Positions 46,826 to 55,927 of a stretch of 64,000 nt of DNA are shown piece after piece. The translations under genes were made by a program, and so were the position numbers. The stretch spans positions 186,001-250,000 of the forward strand of contig JARULA010000003.1 of assembly GCA_029688995.1 (NCBI GenBank). The letters are read 5' to 3'. The stretch is from Marinilabiliaceae bacterium ANBcel2. Lineage in GTDB: Bacteria; Bacteroidota; Bacteroidia; Bacteroidales; Marinilabiliaceae. How positions within the stretch are numbered: the first letter of the stretch is position 1; each line of letters starts with the position of its first letter. Below the pieces are notes generated by a model. It ran no database searches. It saw nothing but the letters and a program-made list of their open reading frames with translations, and was not told where the DNA came from.

Positions 46826-47746
46826 ATGAAGAAGTCGCCTTATAACTTAATTGTGGTTACCGGACCAACAGCTTCGGGTAAAACCTCGTTTGCTGCTAAT
46901 ATATGTGCCAGAATTGATGGAGAGATAATTAGCGGAGATTCAAGGCAGATATACAGGCGGATGGATTTGGGTACTGGAAAAGATTATAAGGATTATATAG
47001 TTAACGGTAAAACCATACCCTCGCACTTGATTGATATACGTGAACCGGGATATAAGTATAATGTTTATGAGTTTCATAACGATTTTTATCGCGCTTTTGA
47101 GGATATACGGTTTCGTAATAAGTGGCCTCTTTTATGTGGAGGAACAGGTATGTATATTGAGGCTGTTTTGCATCAGTATCAAATGATACATGTTCCTGCA
47201 AATCCTGGTTTGCGAGAGTCATTAAAAGGTAAAAGCTTAAGTGAGTTGGAGGAGATTCTTGCATCGTATAGGATTCTTCATAACACAACCGATAGTGATA
47301 CTGTTAAAAGAGCTGTTAGAGCAATAGAAATAGAGGAGTTTCATCAAAATAATCCAGAGGTTGAAATTGATTTACCACAATTAAATCCATTGGTTATAGG
47401 AGTAGATATAGATAGGGAGAGACGAAGAGCAAATATAACAGAACGACTTAAAGAGCGTATTGATCAGGGGTTGATTGATGAGGTTAAATCACTGCTTAAT
47501 GAGGGACTTACCTTTGAGGATTTAATTTATTACGGACTCGAATATAAGTTTGTAACAAAATATATTTCTGGAGAATTAAGTTTTGATGAGATGTTTGAAA
47601 GGCTTAACATTGCTATCCATCAATTTGCAAAACGGCAGATGACCTGGTTTAGAGGTATGGAGAGAAGGGGTATTAAAATAGAGTGGATAGATGCTAAAGA
47701 GCTTGTTAACTCAAGGGTTGAAAAAGTTATATCTATGCTTTATTAA
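46826..47746 (+). CDS. miaA: tRNA dimethylallyltransferase MiaA
   Basis: MiaA adds the dimethylallyl group to A37 of tRNAs reading UNN codons. The P-loop is VVTGPTASGKT (about 10-20). Further motifs are GDSRQIYRRMDLGTGK, HLIDIREPGYKYNVYEF, LCGGTGMYIEAVL and the C-terminal FAKRQMTWFRG. With the ATG at 46826 the protein is 306 residues, normal for the family. The following cyclase/HD gene starts 54 bp later. Confidence 0.94.
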   Translation: MKKSPYNLIVVTGPTASGKTSFAANICARIDGEIISGDSRQIYRRMDLGTGKDYKDYIVNGKTIPSHLIDIREPGYKYNVYEFHNDFYRAFEDIRFRNKWPLLCGGTGMYIEAVLHQYQMIHVPANPGLRESLKGKSLSELEEILASYRILHNTTDSDTVKRAVRAIEIEEFHQNNPEVEIDLPQLNPLVIGVDIDRERRRANITERLKERIDQGLIDEVKSLLNEGLTFEDLIYYGLEYKFVTKYISGELSFDEMFERLNIAIHQFAKRQMTWFRGMERRGIKIEWIDAKELVNSRVEKVISMLY

Positions 47747-47800
47747 TTTTGCTTGACCAATATCCCCTTTTTTATTAAATTTATTTATAAAACAGGGTAT

Positions 47801-49207
47801 ATGAGAGAAACTGAAAATTTTCTTGACAGGGTAAAACGGTTGGCAGGTCGAAATAAAGCTCTTCAGGGACAACTGGAACAGTTGGTGAGTAGAATAGTTG
47901 AAGTTGAAAATCAGAGCCGTCAGTATCAGGATGTTCTGCTTAAATATTCTACCGATAAGGCTGAAACTATTCATGACCGACGTAAACTTACCCGTCGTCT
48001 TAGAATGGTTTCGGTACTCTATATCTCTGTTCAGGGGTTTGAAAAATTATACAGACTTGATAATCCCAATGTAAAAGTGGACCTGTTAGATGAGATCTAT
48101 CTCTCTTTTGAAGATATAGCCTTTAGAAATAATATTGTTAAGTTAAACTCTTTGGGTGACATGATGCTTTATGGAGCCGGATTGCAGGGTGAGAACCGTA
48201 CTAATCCTATTGATACCATAAGAGTAGCTCTTGAGATGCTTGAAACAGCTCAAAAACTTGATGATAATAGTAACGGAGGATTTTGGGAAATAAAATTTGG
48301 CATTCATACTGGTCCGGTCCTTGCCATCCCAAACGATAACAGATCATCTGATTTTAATTTTTCGGGAGATAGTATAAATACTGCATGTCGTATTGGGGAG
48401 TCTGCTCAGCCGGGAACTATATCTGTATCGGTAATGACCTATGAATTGATAAAGGAGTTTTTTGATACAGAATTGACCGGATATATGCCTGTAAAATATA
48501 AAGGTAATATTGAAACCTACTCTATAAAGGGTTATCATCCCGAATTTATTTCTGCAGACTCTATTAGTAAGCCTAACGGGCATTTTCATACACGTTATAT
48601 GCTTCTTAAGTTTATGGATCTGCAGGAGGAGATGTTAGATTATCTTGAGGTAAATTTACCAGACAACCTCTACTATCATAATGTTAAACATACTATTGAT
48701 GTTGTAACCGAAGTAGAGCTTATAGGGTGGGCCGAAGGTATAAATGAAGAGGAGATACTGTTACTTAAATTTGCAGCTCTTTTTCATGATGCCGGTCATA
48801 CAATAAGTTATAAAGATCATGAGTATCATGGTACGGTTATGGCACGTGAAAAGTTAAATAGTTATGACTATAGTCAGGAGCAGATTGATATTGTATGCCG
48901 ATTAATTATGGCTACAAAAATGCCACCTCGTCCCAAAGGCATTCTTGAGAAGATTATTTGTGATGCCGATCTTGACTACCTGGGACGCCGGGATTTTATT
49001 CCTGTCTCGAATGCTCTTTACCGGGAGTTTAAAGAGCGCGATATGGTTCCTTCATTGGAAGAGTGGAATAAAATGCAGTTAAATTTTATTCGTCAGCATC
49101 AATACTTTACAGAAACCGCACAGCAGCTGCGTGAGGTTAATAAAAACAGCCAGATATCCCGTCTTGAAAAGCTTATTCAAGAGAGTGTAGAGAGCAACTC
49201 ATTATAG
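47801..49207 (+). CDS. Cyclase-like domain fused to HD phosphodiesterase-like domain
   Basis: 468 residues from the ATG at 47801; a TTG at 47753 is rejected. An N-terminal coiled coil (about 5-50) leads to a class III nucleotidyl cyclase fold (about 68-245). That fold keeps LGD (D120), GIHTGPV (168-174), and N193/R197 in GDSINTACRI, but the first metal-binding Asp is replaced: VLYISVQGF has Ser at 76. The HD domain (about 285-450) carries YHNVKHTIDV, matching the HNxxHxxDV signature of class I cyclic-nucleotide phosphodiesterases, then ALFHDAGH and CDADLD. It may be a cyclic-nucleotide-sensing phosphodiesterase. This is inference. Confidence 0.8.
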   Translation: MRETENFLDRVKRLAGRNKALQGQLEQLVSRIVEVENQSRQYQDVLLKYSTDKAETIHDRRKLTRRLRMVSVLYISVQGFEKLYRLDNPNVKVDLLDEIYLSFEDIAFRNNIVKLNSLGDMMLYGAGLQGENRTNPIDTIRVALEMLETAQKLDDNSNGGFWEIKFGIHTGPVLAIPNDNRSSDFNFSGDSINTACRIGESAQPGTISVSVMTYELIKEFFDTELTGYMPVKYKGNIETYSIKGYHPEFISADSISKPNGHFHTRYMLLKFMDLQEEMLDYLEVNLPDNLYYHNVKHTIDVVTEVELIGWAEGINEEEILLLKFAALFHDAGHTISYKDHEYHGTVMAREKLNSYDYSQEQIDIVCRLIMATKMPPRPKGILEKIICDADLDYLGRRDFIPVSNALYREFKERDMVPSLEEWNKMQLNFIRQHQYFTETAQQLREVNKNSQISRLEKLIQESVESNSL

Positions 49208-49233
49208 TTTTAAAGGTGTAATAAAATAAAAAT

Positions 49234-50376
49234 CTATTTGGGTTGGTCGAAATAGAGTTGAATCATAACTATTTCGGGGCGGTTGCCTGTTCTAACAGGA
49301 GGTCCCCAGGTTCCGTAGCCCGGACTAACATAAATGTGGGTGTTGTCAAACTTGGCATATCCTCGACTAACTTCAAAAATTTGGTTGGTTATATATCCAA
49401 ATGGCCATAACTGTCCGTGATGTGTATGCCCCGATATTTGAAGATCTATTTTTGCATCGATAGCATCATTTAAGTTGTAGGGCTGATGATCAAGCAGTAT
49501 GAGAGGTCTTGACATATCAACATCTGCAACTATTTTATTTAGCTCTTTTCTGCTTTTTCCGGTTGTGAATCTTTTGTGCAGATCTTCCCTGCCTATAATA
49601 TAAAAGTTATTATTTATAAGTAGAGCGCTATCCCTTATCACATTTATATTATGTTGTTCCAGATACTTTACAGCCGGTTCGGCTCCTCCAATATATTCAT
49701 GGTTACCCGTTGAGGCATAAACTCCAAGCGGGGCATTAATCTGTTTAAGGCAGTTACCTAAATCCTGTTTAACTACTGTTTCAACATCCTCATCAATAAC
49801 ATCCCCTGCAAAAAGCACTATATCTGGTTCAAGTGCGTTAATTTGATTAACCAGTTTTTGAGTTTTTCGCGGACCAATAAGAGTGCCTAGATGAATATCA
49901 CTTGCTGCAACAATTCTTAAAGATTCCATATTCCCTGCTTTTTTGGGAATAACTATATCAAGACGTGTTGTTTTTGGTGTCCACGCATTTATATGTCCGG
50001 CAACTACAACCAAAAGAGTGATTAGGGAAAAAGCATAAAAAAGCTTCATTTTAAGAGTTGCTATATTTTCGGTAATGTTATGTATAAAGGGTGTAAAATG
50101 GTTAATGACACGAATTATATCGGTTAAAAATAGAAGTAGTGTAACATATAGCATTGCTGCAAACCAAAAAGCGCCAATCCAGTGTAGAGTTATAGGTATA
50201 GGGTGATACCATATCTTTTCTAAAATTCTTGCAAGCGGGTATGCAACATATAACAGCACCATAAAAGTGATAAACCAGGGACGTACTCCTGAGTTGAGTT
50301 CTAAAGCCTGCCATCCGCGCAGGGCTATATAAAAATTGACTGCTGTATGAATTGCTAAAACTATTATAAAAAACAT
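49234..50376 (-). CDS. Membrane-anchored metallophosphoesterase (YaeI-like)
   Basis: About four hydrophobic segments (residues 1-130) precede a calcineurin-like phosphoesterase domain. Metal-binding motifs are complete: ASDIHLG, FAGDVIDED, STGNHEY and the SGHTHHGQLWP block. Relatives such as YaeI/YkuE are lipid-linked phosphodiesterases or UDP-diacylglucosamine pyrophosphatase-like. It is convergent with the cyclase/HD gene (26 bp apart) and preceded on its strand by the kinase gene. Confidence 0.88.
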   Translation of the reverse strand: MFFIIVLAIHTAVNFYIALRGWQALELNSGVRPWFITFMVLLYVAYPLARILEKIWYHPIPITLHWIGAFWFAAMLYVTLLLFLTDIIRVINHFTPFIHNITENIATLKMKLFYAFSLITLLVVVAGHINAWTPKTTRLDIVIPKKAGNMESLRIVAASDIHLGTLIGPRKTQKLVNQINALEPDIVLFAGDVIDEDVETVVKQDLGNCLKQINAPLGVYASTGNHEYIGGAEPAVKYLEQHNINVIRDSALLINNNFYIIGREDLHKRFTTGKSRKELNKIVADVDMSRPLILLDHQPYNLNDAIDAKIDLQISGHTHHGQLWPFGYITNQIFEVSRGYAKFDNTHIYVSPGYGTWGPPVRTGNRPEIVMIQLYFDQPK

Positions 50377-50409
50377 ATTTTGGTATCTATTTATTTGTTT
50401 GTTGTACAG

Positions 50410-51405
50410 TTAAAACAACCGTTTTAAAAAGTTGTTTAAACTTCTTTTTTTAATAATGCTACAATTACACTTAATTAACTCATTTTTAAACTCTGTTACA
50501 GAGCTATATCTTTTTGCTATACCATTTAATAATGTGTTGTTAATCTCTTGAACAGCCATTCTGCGCGGCGGTATTCTAAATGGTTGTTTGGCGGTTGCTT
50601 TTTCTATTATTGAGAAGAGTTGAGGGGATAGTCTGTTACTCTCTTTTTTGAGTGGTAAATTAAGCTGAATGTGCATAAGCATTTCGGGGTTATAGTAGTT
50701 AAATGCTTTTTTAAAAGTGATACTCTCATAAAGAGTAACTCCCAGTGCAAAAAGGTCAGATGCCGGTGATAGCAGGTGATTAAAGTTTAAAAGCTGTTCG
50801 GGTGCAGAGTAGCCAAGTGAAAATGGGCGACGCAGACTATTATCAGCAGGTAGTTTAATCATCTGTTCAAAGTCTATAAGAGTACATTTTTTGGGATCCC
50901 AGCATGAGGGGTCTTCATTATGCTCATGAGCTGCAATAATATTTGAGGGCTTAATATCGCAGTGAAGAAGGTTGTTTTTGTGTAGCAGTTCAAGTTGGGT
51001 TAATATATTGCAAAAAGCCTCTTGCACATATTTTAATCCGGCTTTTTTAAGCCTCCCCCTCTTTTTTGTTATCAGCTCTTTAAAAGTTGTTCCTTCAATA
51101 TACTCTCTTAAAATATATGTTTGATTATTATGCACTATTGGCTCACTTTTAAAGAGGTCGAAAATATTTAAGTTATGGTTTTCTATTACCTTATTTGATT
51201 TTTTGTATAAATTATAGTTTGTCTCCTCTTTATTAAGTAGTGATAGTATCAGGGAATCGCTCTTTATAGGTTTTAAAATATATTTTTTATTACTGTTGCA
51301 TTTAAAGGCCTCTTTTACCTCACCAAACTTTCCTGTTGACAAAATTTTGCCAATAAAAAACTCTTCACCCATACTGTTATTAAAGGACTCTTTCTGCTTT
51401 TCCAT
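50410..51405 (-). CDS. Serine/threonine protein kinase-like protein
   Basis: 331 residues from the Met at 51405 (MEKQKESFNN); a start at 51492 would add 29 hydrophobic/basic residues. Kinase motifs are a Gly-rich loop (GKILSTGKFGEVKEA), a Lys in YILKPI, the catalytic loop LLHCDIKPSNII and DFE in place of DFG (TLIDFEQ). The activation-loop end has GYSAPEQ, and the later DLFALGVTLYESIT is typical. No membrane span or sensor domain is present. Target unknown. Confidence 0.82.
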   Translation of the reverse strand: MEKQKESFNNSMGEEFFIGKILSTGKFGEVKEAFKCNSNKKYILKPIKSDSLILSLLNKEETNYNLYKKSNKVIENHNLNIFDLFKSEPIVHNNQTYILREYIEGTTFKELITKKRGRLKKAGLKYVQEAFCNILTQLELLHKNNLLHCDIKPSNIIAAHEHNEDPSCWDPKKCTLIDFEQMIKLPADNSLRRPFSLGYSAPEQLLNFNHLLSPASDLFALGVTLYESITFKKAFNYYNPEMLMHIQLNLPLKKESNRLSPQLFSIIEKATAKQPFRIPPRRMAVQEINNTLLNGIAKRYSSVTEFKNELIKCNCSIIKKRSLNNFLKRLF

Positions 51406-51457
51406 GGAGAATAAGTTTGGATTTACTATAATTTTTAAGACTATTATATTAAAACTA

Positions 51458-51497
51458 TCCCGGTGAAACCTTAAAGATATAAGGAAAAACACCGGGA
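51458..51497 (-). terminator. Possible terminator hairpin downstream of glyA
   Basis: An outer 8-bp stem (TCCCGGTG / CACCGGGA) encloses a second 5-bp stem (CCTTA / TAAGG). It starts 33 bp after the glyA stop on the minus strand. The T-run that follows is weak. Confidence 0.4.
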
Positions 51498-51530
51498 TAA
51501 TAAGTTATGGCTTAATAATAGTAAATTTTG

Positions 51531-52811
51531 TTAATAAGCAAAAAGAGGATAATCTTTCATCTTTTTATTAACCTTCATTTTTACATCACTAATAGCCTTT
51601 TCATCATCTATGTTAGATAGAACCTTATCTATTAGGTTTACAACATCAGTCATATCTTTCTCCTTTAATCCCCGTGTAGTTAAAGCTGAACTACCCAGCC
51701 TTATTCCTGATGTCTGGAAAGGCGAACGGTCATCAAATGGGACCATATTTTTGTTAATTGTTATATCAGCCTGTACAAGAGTGTTTTCGGCCTTTTTTCC
51801 AGTTAGTTCGGGAAACTTTGTTCTAAGGTCAACAAGCATACTGTGATTGTCGGTACCTCCTGAAATAATTTTGTACCCCTTTTCGATAAGAAGGCGAGCC
51901 ATCTCTGCTGCATTTTTTTTAACCTGACTTTGATACTCTTTATATTCGGGTTGAAGTGCTTCAAAGAAAGATACAGCTTTCGCAGCAATAACATGCTCTA
52001 AGGGTCCGCCCTGAATTCCAGGGAATACAGCAGAGTTAAGAAGTGAAGACATTTTTCTAACAACTCCTTTTTTTGTTTTTTTACCAAACGGGTTGTCAAA
52101 GTCTTTGCCAATTAAAATAATTCCTCCGCGCGGACCTCTTAATGTTTTATGCGTAGTTGAAGTAACCACATGGGCATACTTAACAGGATTTTCTAACAGT
52201 CCGGCCGCTATCAATCCCGCAGGATGAGCCATATCAATCATAAGTATAGCACCAATTTTATCTGCAATATCTCTCATGCGCTTATAGTCCCAGTCGCGCG
52301 AATATGCCGAAGCTCCACCTATTATGAGCTTGGGCTTATGTTTAAGAGCCATCTCTTCCATCATCTCGTAATCAACCTCTCCGGTATCCTCCTTTACTCC
52401 GTAAGCAATTGGCTCATAAAGAAGCCCCGAACTGTTAACAGGTGATCCATGTGAAAGGTGTCCTCCGTGAGCAAGGTCAAGACCAAGAAATTTATCTCCG
52501 GGATTTAAAACAGTCATTAAAACAGCCATATTGGCCTGAGCTCCACTATGGGGTTGAACATTTGCCCATTCAGCATCAAAAAGCTCTTTTAATCTCTCAA
52601 TGGCTAAATCTTCACTTTTATCTACAACCTCACAACCTCCATAATATCTTGCACCGGGAAGCCCCTCAGCATATTTGTTTGTTAATACAGAACCCATGGC
52701 CTCCATTACCTGTGGGCTGACAAAGTTTTCAGAGGCTATAAGCTCCAGTCCGTCCATTTGGCGCTTATGCTCGCTGTTTATCAATTCAAAAATTTTGTCG
52801 TCTCTTATCAT
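51531..52811 (-). CDS. glyA: Serine hydroxymethyltransferase GlyA
   Basis: A PLP enzyme interconverting serine and glycine with tetrahydrofolate. Family blocks are [54 protein letters not shown], the PLP-lysine block [16 protein letters not shown], and [20 protein letters not shown]. Length of 426 residues is normal. It is read separately, with a hairpin downstream. Confidence 0.97.
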   Translation of the reverse strand: MIRDDKIFELINSEHKRQMDGLELIASENFVSPQVMEAMGSVLTNKYAEGLPGARYYGGCEVVDKSEDLAIERLKELFDAEWANVQPHSGAQANMAVLMTVLNPGDKFLGLDLAHGGHLSHGSPVNSSGLLYEPIAYGVKEDTGEVDYEMMEEMALKHKPKLIIGGASAYSRDWDYKRMRDIADKIGAILMIDMAHPAGLIAAGLLENPVKYAHVVTSTTHKTLRGPRGGIILIGKDFDNPFGKKTKKGVVRKMSSLLNSAVFPGIQGGPLEHVIAAKAVSFFEALQPEYKEYQSQVKKNAAEMARLLIEKGYKIISGGTDNHSMLVDLRTKFPELTGKKAENTLVQADITINKNMVPFDDRSPFQTSGIRLGSSALTTRGLKEKDMTDVVNLIDKVLSNIDDEKAISDVKMKVNKKMKDYPLFAY

Positions 52812-52856
52812 ATCTTATTAATTAAGTGTTTTATTCACTACTATATAAATTTAAAA

Positions 52857-54644
52857 CTAATCCTGTGAAAAGTGAATTAATACCCTGCGATAAACCGAGA
52901 ATATTTTTGATTTAGACACAAAACCCTGATATTTACCATCCTCAACTACTGGAAGATTCCATGCACCTGTATCTTCAAACTTTTTCATAACATTATCCAT
53001 ATTCTCACCTTTTTCGATAAATGCAGGCGGAATAGTCATAAGATGTTTTACTCTTGTTGTTGTATAGAGGTCGTTATTAAACATTATCTCTCTTATATCG
53101 TCAAGAATAACAATGCCAAGTAAATTATTCTCTTTATCAACTACAGGGAATAGGTTTCTGCGTGCTTTTGCTATAGTTTTTACCAGATCACCAAGAGTAT
53201 CTTCGGGGTGTACAGATAAAAAATCTGTCTCTATAACCTTATTAAGTCTCATTAGAGTTAAAACAGCTTTATCTTTATGGTGAGTAATAAGTTCACCACG
53301 ACGTGCCAAACGTTTAGTGTAGATAGTATGGGGTTCAAAATAGCGATTTGTTAAATAAGAGAGGGTAGATACCGTAATAAGCGGAATAAACAGAGCATAT
53401 CCGTTTGTGATTTCAGCTATAAGGAATATGGCCGTTAGGGGTGCATGCATAACCCCCGACATTAATGCAGCCATGCCTACCAGAGTAAAGTGTGATACAG
53501 GCAGGTCGGTATAAAAGTAGTTATTTAGCAGTACTGCCAGAAAATAGCCTGTAATCCCTCCCATAAAAAGAGTGGGAGCAAAAATACCGCCAACTCCGCC
53601 ACTGGCATTTGTGAATGTGGTGGCAACAACTTTAAAAATCACTATAAGTGCCAGGAATATGAGAATTGCCATACTGCTTTCGCGCAGTGAATAGAAGAGA
53701 CTGTTTTCTACAATTGCATCTGAATTATCTGATAGCATTGCAGTTATTGTATCATAACCCTCACCGTATAGCGGGGGAAAAATAAAAATCAAAATAGAGA
53801 GAACGATACCTCCAAAGGCCCATCTGCTAAAGGGGTTTTTAATTAAAGCCATTTTTTGCTCCAAAAAGAGAGTTCCTCTTGTCATATATACGGCAACCAC
53901 TCCACCAAGTAGTCCTAGAATAATATAGAAAGGGAGATTACTTAGTTCAAAAGGAGATTCCAGTATAAAAGTGAACTCAGCCCCTTCACCAAGAAAAAAG
54001 TATGCGACCGATGCAGCTACCACAGCAGCTAAAAGAAGAGGCACTATAGAGGCCATTGTGAGATCCAGCATAAGCACCTCAAGCGTAAACATCAGTCCGG
54101 CCATCGGCGCCTTAAATATACCTGCAATTGCACCGGCAGCTCCGCATCCAATTAGCAGGGTTATTGTTTTATAGTTCATGTGAAAAAGGCGTCCCAGTGA
54201 GGAGCCTATTCCGGCGCCGGTTAATACAATTGGAGCCTCGGCACCAACCGATCCTCCAAATCCGATTGTAAACGTACTTGCCACCACCGAGGTGAAAGAG
54301 TTGTGCGATTTAAGGTTACTGTCTTTTTTTGAAATGGCATATAAAATACGTGTAACCCCGTGACTTATATCATCTTTTACAATATATTTTACAAACAAAA
54401 GAGTTATAAAAATACCAGCCATAGGGTAGAGCAGGTACATATAGTTCCAGTTTGTTAAATCAAAACCTTCGGTTAAAAAATTGTGGACAAAGTGTATTGA
54501 GTTTTTAAGCACCACCCCTGCCAATCCGCTAAATAACCCTACAACAATAGCCAGCACCAGCAAAAAGTTGCGGTGCGAAATATTTCGAGCTCGCCATATA
54601 ACCAGGCGGCTAATATATTTTGAAAGTAGTTCGGTAAGACGCAT
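52857..54644 (-). CDS. ClC-type chloride channel/antiporter with CBS pair
   Basis: 595 residues. The membrane part (about 25-440) has ClC selectivity motifs GFGGSVGAEAPIVLTGAGIG (with the gating-type Glu) and ASGGVGGIFAPTLFMGG. The C-terminal cytosolic part (about 455-585) has two CBS domains (SVHPEDTLGDLV ... FPVVDKENNLLGIV; WNLPVVEDGKYQGFVS). It may function as a Cl-/H+ antiporter or channel. Stop and start are intact, and the insertion hotspot begins just upstream of its 5' end. Confidence 0.92.
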   Translation of the reverse strand: MRLTELLSKYISRLVIWRARNISHRNFLLVLAIVVGLFSGLAGVVLKNSIHFVHNFLTEGFDLTNWNYMYLLYPMAGIFITLLFVKYIVKDDISHGVTRILYAISKKDSNLKSHNSFTSVVASTFTIGFGGSVGAEAPIVLTGAGIGSSLGRLFHMNYKTITLLIGCGAAGAIAGIFKAPMAGLMFTLEVLMLDLTMASIVPLLLAAVVAASVAYFFLGEGAEFTFILESPFELSNLPFYIILGLLGGVVAVYMTRGTLFLEQKMALIKNPFSRWAFGGIVLSILIFIFPPLYGEGYDTITAMLSDNSDAIVENSLFYSLRESSMAILIFLALIVIFKVVATTFTNASGGVGGIFAPTLFMGGITGYFLAVLLNNYFYTDLPVSHFTLVGMAALMSGVMHAPLTAIFLIAEITNGYALFIPLITVSTLSYLTNRYFEPHTIYTKRLARRGELITHHKDKAVLTLMRLNKVIETDFLSVHPEDTLGDLVKTIAKARRNLFPVVDKENNLLGIVILDDIREIMFNNDLYTTTRVKHLMTIPPAFIEKGENMDNVMKKFEDTGAWNLPVVEDGKYQGFVSKSKIFSVYRRVLIHFSQD

Positions 54645-54712
54645 CTTTAAAGATTTCGAAGCCGCAAATTTAGTTTTTATTATTTTTTAAATCAAATTAC
54701 GGGGTTTCGAAT

Positions 54713-54829
54713 CAGGGCCAACGCATGAAAATATTGAAAACTAAAAATTTGACCTTGATATTAACATGTTTTCAACATTAGTGGTGATTGGGTTTTGTGA
54801 AAACATCTTTTTTTGTGGTTGTTGTTGAT
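54713..54829 (+). mobile_element. Solitary 117-bp end of an ISAs1-family element
   Basis: These 117 bp are an exact reverse complement of the right end of the complete ISAs1 element (58824-58940), beginning with the terminal CAGGGCCAACGCAT. The similarity stops abruptly after 54829. No transposase is attached. The perfect identity implies a recent event. Confidence 0.92.
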
Positions 54830-54870
54830 GACTTGTAACCTTACCTCTTATAGAACAGTTTTTAAATAGA

Positions 54871-55775
54871 TTATTTTTTCAATTCATAATTTGTACTTCT
54901 TCCTCCTTCGGGTTCCTTTTGTAATATGTTCTTATTTATCAAATCGTTAATGTCTCGAATTGCTGTGTCTTTTGAACATTTGGCCATTTTAGCCCATTTC
55001 ATTGAGGTCAGTTTTCCTTCAAATCCATCAAGAATTTTGTTTAATACTTTTCTCTGTCTCTCATTAATAATTGTTTTTGAGTGTCTATTCCAAAAATCTG
55101 CTTTGAATAAAACTTTTGTCAAAATCTTATCTGTTGCATTTAAGGCATTGATTAAACAACTTAAAAACCATTTTATCCATTCGGTTATGTCTAGGTCTCC
55201 TTTTTGAGATTTTTCAAGAATCTCATAGTATTCTTTTCTTTCTACTCTAATTTGAGCGGACATACTATAAAATCGTTGAGTGCTTTTATCTGATTGAGCT
55301 AATAGCATATCTGTTAAAGCTCTTGTAATTCGTCCATTTCCATCCTGAAAGGGGTGAATTGTTACAAACCAAAGATGTGCGACTGCTGCTTTTATTACTA
55401 AATCAATATTCTTCTCTTGGTTGAACCATTTTAAAAATTGATTCATTTCATTTTCTATTAAATCTGCATCTGGTGCCTGGAAGTGAACCTTTTCTCTTCC
55501 CGCAGAACCCGAAACAACTTGCATTTGTCTCGCTGTGTCTTTTCTCCAGTCTGCCACCGTTATTTTAAAGATTCCACTTCGTCCCATTGGAAACAGCGCA
55601 GCGTGCCAATCAAAAAGCCTATCTTTAGTTAATGGTTTGAAACAATTATTGGCAGCATCAATCATCATTTCGACCATTCCATCGACGTTTCTATCGGACG
55701 AAATTGCCCCAGCGAATTCCATTCCTAATCTCTGTGCAATTGAAGAACGAACTTGCTCGGGATTTAAAAGCTCTC
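54871..55775 (-). pseudogene. Fic-domain AMP-transferase, 5' end removed by IS3-family insertion
   Basis: The Fic motif is intact: HPFQDGNGRITRA, with His123 and Arg131 counted from the first internal Met at 55722. A C-terminal winged-helix-like region follows. Upstream of that Met the frame continues ELLNPEQVRSSIAQRLG up to the IS boundary at 55775/55776. That sequence is what family members show directly after the (S/T)xxxEG inhibitory helix (for example SEIEGE then LLNPEQVRSSIARRLG). Everything N-terminal, including the inhibitory helix, is gone, and it is not found on the other side of the IS. A shortened protein from 55722 (283 residues) could still be made. Confidence 0.85.
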
Positions 55776-55801
55776 TGACTCGTCCTAAAAAAAGTTTACA
55801 C
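55776..55801 (+). repeat. IS3-family terminal inverted repeat (orfB-side end)
   Basis: Starts TGACTCGTCC and ends GTTTACAC. It pairs with 57222-57247 at 20 of 26 positions. Confidence 0.8.
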
Positions 55802-55867
55802 TTTTTATTTCACAATCCTATTTCAAATTTACAGTTTAATTTTAATCCTAAATACAGTTTACAGTTC

Positions 55868-55922
55868 TTAATCCCCTCTTTGCGAAGTGGAGCGTAGCGG
55901 AACGGAGCAAAGAGGGGATTAA
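55868..55922. repeat. 16-bp perfect hairpin inside the IS3 element
   Basis: Arms TTAATCCCCTCTTTGC (55868-55883) and its exact complement (55907-55922) surround a 23-nt loop. It lies right after the orfB stop codon and could block or end transcription at the IS edge. Confidence 0.75.
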
Positions 55923-55927
55923 AGCCG

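Noticed and set aside
47753-47800. TTG start for the cyclase/HD protein
   Set aside because: It would add 16 residues of no family likeness. The ATG at 47801 begins a normal coiled-coil N-terminus.
52442-52720. Plus-strand ORF opposite glyA
   Set aside because: It is a shadow of a highly conserved gene with no family resemblance.
54701-54713. tRNA T-loop-like sequence (GGGGTTTCGAATC) beside the solo IS end, suggesting a tRNA attachment site
   Set aside because: The sequence before it is AT-rich and cannot fold as acceptor, D or anticodon arms. No tRNA body or CCA end is present.
55535-55897. Plus-strand 120-codon ORF across the fic/IS3 border
   Set aside because: It is antisense to fic and runs across the IS boundary. 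The translation shows no recognisable domain.
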